Shown here piece after piece: positions 32,266 through 36,494 of a stretch of 36,494 nt of DNA. The DNA comes from a virus. Location of the stretch: positions 1 through 36,494 of the IMG/VR virus record IMGVR_UViG_3300025030_000281; one strand, written 5' to 3'. Position 1 is the first letter of the stretch. The number at the start of each line of letters is the position of its first letter. The notes under the pieces were generated by a model. It was not told the origin of the DNA, searched no databases, and worked only from the letters and a program-made list of their open reading frames with translations. Both the position numbers and the translations under genes were made by a program.

Positions 32266-33224
32266 TGACAACTGTTCAAGAAATGACACAAACAATTATG
32301 GCCGTAAAAAAGCCAATTACAGCAAAGCTTTGCGACAACCTTATTGAAGTTGTAAGGTACACTCCCGAAGAACTTGCGCAAAAGAAAATTGAAGAAAGAG
32401 AAGCCGTAAAGGAAATTCATGATTTTGTTTCTTCCTTTTATGCTGGTAAAATTACCGTAAATGATGAGACGACAATTCCATCGCTAATTCTGGATATTTC
32501 TCTTCCAGAGAAAATGTTCGCAATTGAATTTAATGGCTTGTTTGATGTGAAACCAAAAGATTTTAATGCCAAAAAGACAAAGCTTTGCTTGGATAATGGT
32601 ATTCATTTGTTTAATATTTTTGCTGACGAATGGAAGAACAAGAAAGACATTGTCAAGTCAATGTTAAAGCATCGTTTGAACGTTTCTGAACGAAAAATTC
32701 ACGCAAGAGATTGTGAAATTAGGCCTGTTGAAAAAAGTTTGGAAAGAGAATTTTTGAACAATTCACACATTTCTGGAACTGCTCAATCAAAGGGCGCTTT
32801 TGGTTTGTTTTATGAAAATGAACTTGTAATGATTATTTCATTGAAGGTCCCGATACAAAAGAAATATCTTTTCACTGTAGAATTACTTCGTCTGGCTTCT
32901 GCGCAAAACACAAGTGTAACTGGCGGATTTTCAAAGCTCTTTAAGCACGTAAAAGAATGGTGTGCTGCCAATGGTTTTGAAAAAATGATTGCATATTCAG
33001 ACAAACGTTTTGGCCAAGGTAAGGTTTATTCAGAAAATGGTTTTGAACATAAGGGAACAACTAGCTCGGTAGATTATTGGTACACGAACGGTGGAAAAAG
33101 ACATTTCAGGTTTAAGTTTAGGGCGCAACCAGGAAAACCAGAAAAGCAAGTTGCTGAAGAGAATGGGGTCTGGAAGACTTACGGGTGTGCTCACAATATT
33201 TTTCATTATGATTTGAAGAAATGA
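32265..33224 (+). CDS. Vsr/EDxHD-like endonuclease fused to acetyltransferase-like domain (homing-type)
   Basis: 319 residues. Residues about 75-130 show the Vsr-like nuclease pattern IEFNG (E88) ... LCLDNGIHLFNIFADEW (E122) followed by KKDIVKSML, as in phage homing-type enzymes of this family. The C-terminal half (CEIRPVEKSLEREFLNNSHI, GAFGLFYENELVMIISLKVP, ELLRLASAQNTSVTGGFSKL, YSDKRFGQGKVYSENGFEHK, YWYTNGGKRHFRFKFR) is a GNAT-like domain that usually accompanies it. The usual WHSD-like part after IEFNG is not recognisable (here LFDVKPKDF), so nuclease activity may be altered. The start abuts the HNH gene before it and the stop overlaps the HNH gene after it. Confidence 0.72.
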   Translation: MTTVQEMTQTIMAVKKPITAKLCDNLIEVVRYTPEELAQKKIEEREAVKEIHDFVSSFYAGKITVNDETTIPSLILDISLPEKMFAIEFNGLFDVKPKDFNAKKTKLCLDNGIHLFNIFADEWKNKKDIVKSMLKHRLNVSERKIHARDCEIRPVEKSLEREFLNNSHISGTAQSKGAFGLFYENELVMIISLKVPIQKKYLFTVELLRLASAQNTSVTGGFSKLFKHVKEWCAANGFEKMIAYSDKRFGQGKVYSENGFEHKGTTSSVDYWYTNGGKRHFRFKFRAQPGKPEKQVAEENGVWKTYGCAHNIFHYDLKK

Positions 33225-33847
33225 ATTTTCGCACGTGCACAAAATGTAAAAAAGAAAAACTTCTTTCAGAAGAAAATTTTGCTTTTTACAGCGGAAAGTA
33301 TGAAGCGCGTTGCAAAGAATGTAGAAAAGAATATCACAAAGAACATTATCAAAAAGTTAAGCATAAAATATCTAAAAGAAGAAGTGAGCATCATAAAAAG
33401 TATTGGCTGGAAAATAAAGAAACATTATCAGAACAATATAAAATATATTGGAAAAGTTATTATGAAAAAAACAAAGAAAAGAAAATTCAATACCAAGTTG
33501 ATTACAAAAGAGAGCAAAGAAAAGACCCCGCCGTAAGAATGAGGAATAATGTTTCAGGTCAGATCAGAAATGCATTAAAAAAGAATAAAACTTCAAAAAA
33601 TTCTCCAACCTGGTCTAAACTTCCTTACACTCCTTTGCAACTCAAAGAACATCTTGAAAAACAATTTGACAGCAACATGACATGGGGCAACTACGGCTCA
33701 TATTGGCACATCGATCACGTTATCCCGCAATCTTTATTGCTTTACGACTCAATGGAGCATCCAAACTTTATCAAATGCTGGTCGTTGAGCAATTTGCAAC
33801 CACTTGAAGCGAAAGAAAATATGAGCAAAGGCAATAAGACGTCTTGA
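33221..33847 (+). CDS. HNH homing-type endonuclease with one zinc-ribbon unit
   Basis: 208 residues; ATG 33221 overlaps the stop of the Vsr-like gene (ATGA). One N-terminal zinc unit (CTKCKKEKLLSEENF...CKEC), a long basic linker rich in K, Y and E, then SPTWSKLPYTPLQLKEHLE, HNH WHIDHVIPQS (H163, D165, H166) and NLQPLEAKENMSKGNK. It is a paralogue of the gene at 31363 with one instead of three zinc units, and the C-terminal thirds are nearly identical. The enzyme probably nicks or cuts DNA at a phage allele lacking the gene. The target is not visible. Confidence 0.87.
   Translation: MNFRTCTKCKKEKLLSEENFAFYSGKYEARCKECRKEYHKEHYQKVKHKISKRRSEHHKKYWLENKETLSEQYKIYWKSYYEKNKEKKIQYQVDYKREQRKDPAVRMRNNVSGQIRNALKKNKTSKNSPTWSKLPYTPLQLKEHLEKQFDSNMTWGNYGSYWHIDHVIPQSLLLYDSMEHPNFIKCWSLSNLQPLEAKENMSKGNKTS
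33601..33659 (+). repeat. 59-bp segment identical to one in the first HNH gene (copy B)
   Basis: This is the partner of 31959-32017. Similarity continues downstream at a lower level (for example CTCAATGGAGCATCCAAA and TGGTCGTTGAG in both), ending with the genes. Upstream of the segment the two genes quickly diverge. Confidence 0.85.
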
Positions 33848-33878
33848 ACGATTTTTTTAAACATGTTACCATTAAACA

Positions 33879-34238
33879 ATGACAACAAAGTGTAATATTT
33901 TTGATTGCGAGTCTTTTGTTGCTTGTTATTTTTATCATTTAATAGAAATAAAAGACGATGTAAAACTATTGACAGAATGGGAAGTTCTTTGCTCTAGGTG
34001 GATTTTATATGGACCGACAGACGTGGTATATAATAAAATGTATGCAGCCGCGCATATGGTTGCAAAAGATGAAATGTTGAAGATATATAAAAAACTTGAT
34101 GAGTCTGGATATAAAGAAACAAATCCAGATATTGAAAAATTCAGAAGAATAGCAAAAAATAGTATTGACAGTTTTGATAAAATGGTTAATGATATGAAAG
34201 GAGTTGTTGAAACTGGAACGGCAAAAAAGAAGAAATAA
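33879..34238 (+). CDS. Small unknown protein
   Basis: 119 residues, helical: CNIFDCESFVACYFYHLIE, WEVLCSRWILYGPTDVVYN, DEMLKIYKKLDESGY, ending in a lysine run. It is the first gene after the nuclease array. TTGAAC at 33844-33849 and TGTTACCAT at 33864-33872 could be a promoter but would start the message at or next to the ATG. I recognise no family. The six small genes that follow (34573-36187) are similar in having no known relatives that I can name, which is typical of phage host-takeover regions. Confidence 0.6.
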   Translation: MTTKCNIFDCESFVACYFYHLIEIKDDVKLLTEWEVLCSRWILYGPTDVVYNKMYAAAHMVAKDEMLKIYKKLDESGYKETNPDIEKFRRIAKNSIDSFDKMVNDMKGVVETGTAKKKK

Positions 34239-34240
34239 TT

Positions 34241-34576
34241 ATGACTTCAACAATGACAATTGAAAGCGGACACAAGGTCTGGCGCAACAAACAAGGCCAA
34301 TTGCACCGTCTCGACGGGCCAGCAATTGAAAGTGCCGATGGCACAAAAGAATGGTATCAAAAAGGCCAACGGCACCGCCTCGACGGGCCAGCAATTGAAT
34401 ATGCCGATGGCACAAAAGAATGGTGGATTGAAGGAAAGCGATGTTGCGCTGCTGTTTGCTTCCGCGAAGGACAAACGACGAAGAAGCAATATGTCGAAAC
34501 ATACGCGCAAGCATATGAAATGATGTGCGAGAACTTGAGAAATGAAATTTGTTCGTGGGCGGAGGAATTGAAGTGA
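34241..34576 (+). CDS. Repeat protein with HRLDGPA motifs
   Basis: 111 residues beginning 2 bases after the previous gene. Two tandem 23-residue units each contain HRLDGPAIExADGTKEW (near residues 22-38 and 45-61), preceded by a partial unit (HKVWRNKQGQ). This resembles the short MORN/YwqK-like beta-hairpin repeats (W...G..HR.DGPA) found in phages, giant viruses and some bacterial proteins. The C-terminal 45 residues (CCAAVCFREGQTTKKQYVET) form a helical tail. The repeat is also clear at DNA level (69 bp). The function is unknown; protein binding is likely. Confidence 0.65.
   Translation: MTSTMTIESGHKVWRNKQGQLHRLDGPAIESADGTKEWYQKGQRHRLDGPAIEYADGTKEWWIEGKRCCAAVCFREGQTTKKQYVETYAQAYEMMCENLRNEICSWAEELK
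34293..34430 (+). repeat. Two tandem 69-bp units
   Basis: Unit one is 34293-34361 and unit two 34362-34430. They are nearly identical over CTCGACGGGCCAGCAATTGA and GCCGATGGCACAAAAGAATG. They encode the HRLDGPA repeats and are richer in G and C than the surrounding sequence. Confidence 0.8.
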
Positions 34577-34833
34577 ATAATATTATAAATTGGTTTATAA
34601 ATGGTGATATGTTTTATACATTCGCTAGCACCGCTATTATTGTTTTTGTTGTGTTGGTACTTTTTATTAAACCATTGTTTAATTTATTTGTTTTCTTACT
34701 GTGCGCAAGAAACAATATTTATGAAAGTGATGTATGTCTTGATGCAATTGACGTAGGAGACCCTCAGTTTTCGACAAAAGTAATGAAAATGAATGGTAGA
34801 TATGTTACTTTTTTTATTTCAACAAAAGACTGA
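34573..34833 (+). CDS. Small membrane protein
   Basis: About 86 residues from GTG 34573, which overlaps the previous stop as GTGA and has GGAGGA at 34561-34566. One strong transmembrane region (FYTFASTAIIVFVVLVLFIK, continued by PLFNLFVFLL) is followed by a soluble tail (YESDVCLDAIDVGDPQF). The N-terminus is short, so the tail could face either side. The frame extends upstream, but the ribosome binding site supports this start. The function is unknown; an inner-membrane protein acting on the host early in infection is a guess. Confidence 0.6.
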   Translation: MNNIINWFINGDMFYTFASTAIIVFVVLVLFIKPLFNLFVFLLCARNNIYESDVCLDAIDVGDPQFSTKVMKMNGRYVTFFISTKD

Positions 34834-34838
34834 CAAAA

Positions 34839-35048
34839 ATGAGTGAAAACGGGCCGAAATATGGTGTTAATGATATTTGCCACGTTGAAGGTTATCATGG
34901 ACTGACATTCGTGATTTCACATGTTGCCAAATTAGATACTGGAAGTTATATTTATTGGTGTGATGTAAATGGGAAAGACAATTCTGTTGCTTGGATGCCA
35001 GAAGCAAAATTGTTTGCTGTTTCTTCAACTGGAAAAAAGAAAGATTAA
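34839..35048 (+). CDS. Small unknown protein
   Basis: 69 residues: a beta-rich small domain (GVNDICHVEGYHGLTFVISH, SYIYWCDVNGKDNSVAWMPE, KLFAVSSTGKKKD). The pattern of a short barrel with a conserved-looking WMPEAKL end resembles small SH3-like or KOW-like domains, but I cannot assign it. It follows the membrane protein after 5 bases and is probably co-transcribed. Confidence 0.55.
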   Translation: MSENGPKYGVNDICHVEGYHGLTFVISHVAKLDTGSYIYWCDVNGKDNSVAWMPEAKLFAVSSTGKKKD

Positions 35049-35075
35049 AAATGCAAGATACTATCTACGTTCAAG

Positions 35076-35315
35076 ATGATTAAGAAGTTTCGCAGAGAAT
35101 TCTATCTCAATGACGGTGATAAAGAATATCCCCCAGTTTTAGAACGTTCTGTTGAGGACGCCAAAGTGACAGTAGAAATAGATGGCGATGGTAATTTGGT
35201 TTTTGACACAGAAGTTGGTAGTTCAATTGTAATTTATTACATTCCTACGGAAGCGATGGTTGAATTGATAAATATTCATGCAAAGTTTGTGAACGAGAAG
35301 AAAAACAAGAAATAA
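35076..35315 (+). CDS. Small unknown protein
   Basis: 79 residues, alpha/beta: FRREFYLNDGDKEYPPVL, DAKVTVEIDGDGNLVFDTE, YYIPTEAMVELINIHAKFV and a lysine-rich end. There are no membrane segments or cysteine clusters. It lies in the same close-packed run of small genes. I recognise no family. Confidence 0.55.
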   Translation: MIKKFRREFYLNDGDKEYPPVLERSVEDAKVTVEIDGDGNLVFDTEVGSSIVIYYIPTEAMVELINIHAKFVNEKKNKK

Positions 35316-35329
35316 TATTTGGTGATAAA

Positions 35330-35641
35330 ATGTTTGGAAAGCCCGAGACAATAAAAGAACAAATAAAATTAGAAATAAAAAAGCGCGAAGAACAACTTGT
35401 TGGGTCAGTTGATATTAAATCAGGAGAGATTTTCATTGACACCGAAAGACAAGAAGTTATGATAATGATCGATTGTGAAACTCTTATTGATGTTTGCAAC
35501 ATACGCGAAGAGTCGTCAAGTAATTGCTATGCCGTCTCCCTCACACGTGGAGGAGAGCCAGTTCGATATAGCAACATCGATGAAAATAAGAAGTTGTTTA
35601 AAAAAGTTAGACATGCAAATATAGTAATCGAAGAAGAATAA
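35330..35641 (+). CDS. Small unknown protein
   Basis: 103 residues: a charged N-terminal helix (PETIKEQIKLEIKKREEQLV) followed by a short beta region (IKSGEIFIDTERQEVMIMID) and a C-terminal part with CNIREESSSNCYAVSLTRGG. No known motif is visible. It is located 14 bases after the previous gene and belongs to the same run of small genes. Confidence 0.55.
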   Translation: MFGKPETIKEQIKLEIKKREEQLVGSVDIKSGEIFIDTERQEVMIMIDCETLIDVCNIREESSSNCYAVSLTRGGEPVRYSNIDENKKLFKKVRHANIVIEEE

Positions 35642-35663
35642 ATTAAATAGGAATTGTTTTGTC

Positions 35664-35972
35664 ATGGCATTGTTTTATAAAGATAATAAAGGAAATTATT
35701 ATGAAGAGTTGGACCCAAGCAATACTCTTCCAATAGAATGTTATGTATGGCTTTTTCGTGGAAATCAAAAAATGAACGACACTCCATTGCTTTTTAGTGA
35801 AAAATCAAAAGAAGAAATGAACAAACTTGTTGATTCTTACCACGTTCAAGGACTTTATAATATTCAAACAAAGTTTTTTATTAAAAAATCAAAAGAAGAA
35901 GAATGTAAATCTCCTGGCTGCAAAAGAAGAATGAAAAACACTGGAGAAATGTGCTATTGGTGTGGTAAGTGA
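35664..35972 (+). CDS. Small protein with C-terminal zinc-ribbon-like cysteines
   Basis: 102 residues. The N-terminal domain is soluble (YKDNKGNYYEELDPSNTL, CYVWLFRGNQKMNDTPLLF). The last 25 residues carry CKSPGC and, about 13 residues later, CYWC, a spacing suited to one zinc ion. The final bases overlap the next gene (GTGA). The function is unknown; nucleic-acid or protein binding is possible. Confidence 0.55.
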   Translation: MALFYKDNKGNYYEELDPSNTLPIECYVWLFRGNQKMNDTPLLFSEKSKEEMNKLVDSYHVQGLYNIQTKFFIKKSKEEECKSPGCKRRMKNTGEMCYWCGK

Positions 35973-36187
35973 CACAACAATTGTGGAAATATGATTTTGA
36001 CATCGACGTTGCAATTAAATGCCATGTTGTTGTGCGGGAATATGTAAAAAACAACAATTCATATATTGAAATTGATTACTCTTTTGGAAACATCAATTCG
36101 TTAGATGTTTCTTTGCGGGATAAAATAAAAAACAACGTTTTAAACGATGCAATAGAAAATATATTCAAACAATTAGCAAATGTTTAA
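35969..36187 (+). CDS. Small unknown protein
   Basis: 72 residues from GTG 35969, overlapping the previous stop (GTGA). Beta-rich in the first half (WKYDFDIDVAIKCHVVVREY, SYIEIDYSFGN) and helical at the end (DKIKNNVLNDAIENIFKQLA). It is the last gene of the small-gene run. I recognise no family. Confidence 0.5.
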   Translation: MTQQLWKYDFDIDVAIKCHVVVREYVKNNNSYIEIDYSFGNINSLDVSLRDKIKNNVLNDAIENIFKQLANV

Positions 36188-36194
36188 TTTACAT

Positions 36195-36231
36195 TTGACA
36201 TAAGTCATAAAACTATTTAAGTTTATGACTT
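36195..36231 (+). promoter_or_regulatory. -35-like box and 10-bp inverted repeat around the start codon
   Basis: TTGACA at 36195-36200 matches the sigma70 -35 box, although no good -10 follows at the right distance. AAGTCATAAA (36202-36211) is a perfect inverted repeat of TTTATGACTT (36222-36231), and the second arm contains the ATG at 36225. In RNA this stem would hide the start codon; in DNA it could be an operator. A CTATTTAA motif lies in the loop. Confidence 0.4.
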
Positions 36232-36494
36232 GCAACACTCCACCAGATTTAATACCACTTTCGCAAACTAGTAGAGTTACACTTCCAAGAACTGGAAGTT
36301 ATGCCAATGTAGCTTCGTCTTTGCCAATTGGCGTTTATGCTGCTTCGCCAGAGTTTATAACTGGCGCCGTCGACCAAGTTTCATATACATTTAAGATGCT
36401 TGGTGGAGATGTAGTTGATATTGAGTTAACCGATTGTAATGTTTACGCCGCGTACGAGAGTGCCGTACTTGAGTATTCATATATTGTAAATCTT
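36225..36494 (+). CDS. Virion structural-type protein, 3' truncated by window edge
   Basis: At least 90 residues, still open at the end of the window. The start reads MTCNTPPDLIPLSQTS, followed by SLPIGVYAASPEFITGAVDQ, KMLGGDVVDIELTDCNVY and AVLEYSYIVNL. This stretch (GAVDQVSYTFK, LGGDVVDIEL, NVYAAYE.A.LEYS) resembles a conserved protein of neck or tail regions in T4-like marine phages. It marks the return to morphogenesis genes after the small-gene run. The ATG at 36225 sits inside an inverted repeat and has no clear ribosome binding site. Confidence 0.6.
   Translation, partial: MTCNTPPDLIPLSQTSRVTLPRTGSYANVASSLPIGVYAASPEFITGAVDQVSYTFKMLGGDVVDIELTDCNVYAAYESAVLEYSYIVNL

Noticed and set aside
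33844-33872. Promoter TTGAAC / TACCAT before 33879
   Set aside because: The -10 match is weak and transcription would start at the ATG itself; mentioned only in the gene entry.

Overview
The window is one AT-rich, densely packed, single-direction stretch of a tailed bacteriophage genome (Caudoviricetes). Every gene I support lies on the + strand, with ATGA/GTGA overlaps or very short gaps between genes. Several proteins are recognisable T4-type morphogenesis proteins: a gp17-like large terminase, a gp20-like portal, a gp21-like prohead protease and a gp23-like major capsid protein. I infer a large T4-related phage, probably a contractile-tailed myovirus, although no tail sheath or tube gene lies in the window. 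A spanin-like lysis cassette suggests a Gram-negative host. The host itself cannot be named from this sequence.

Layout. (1) 1-3.5 kb, replication and recombination: the 3' end of a DnaG-like primase, then a single 1052-residue protein that joins an Mre11/SbcD nuclease to a Rad50/SbcC ATPase (gp47 and gp46 in T4). (2) 3.5-5.0 kb, probable lysis cassette: a two-helix holin-like protein, a coiled-coil i-spanin-like protein and a signal-peptide protein with a C-terminal membrane helix, then a small zinc-finger protein. (3) 5.0-13.4 kb, packaging and head assembly: conserved unknown proteins, large terminase, portal, more unknown proteins, prohead protease. (4) 13.4-16.2 kb: two free-standing GIY-YIG/NUMOD3 homing endonucleases interleaved with an unknown gene, a phage-encoded ribosomal protein bS21 homologue and a small virion-like protein. 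(5) 16.3-28.1 kb, host-contact and appendage region: at least four fibre-like proteins built from shuffled modules, one with YadA-like head repeats, a LamG/concanavalin-like protein, a permuted NlpC/P60-like cysteine hydrolase, several small virion-like proteins and a third GIY-YIG endonuclease flanked by an imperfect duplication. (6) 28.1-31.3 kb: a hairpin terminator, then a scaffold-like protein and the major capsid protein, closed by a strong rho-independent terminator. (7) 31.3-33.8 kb: a sigma70-like promoter followed by three overlapping or abutting nuclease genes (HNH, Vsr-like, HNH). (8) 33.9-36.2 kb: a run of small unknown genes. (9) From 36.2 kb: the start of another virion-like gene behind an inverted repeat that contains its start codon.

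How it fits together: terminase, portal, protease, scaffold and capsid protein build and fill the head; the fibre block supplies variable host recognition; the lysis cassette releases progeny; primase and the Mre11-Rad50 fusion serve replication and recombination. Six homing-type endonucleases (three GIY-YIG, two HNH, one Vsr-like) have inserted between these genes. The points most worth a second look are the nuclease-ATPase fusion, the bS21 homologue, the roughly 15-kb separation of protease and capsid genes, the duplication around the third GIY-YIG gene, the three-nuclease array with its own promoter, and a pair of very small ORFs behind the best ribosome binding site I noticed in the window.
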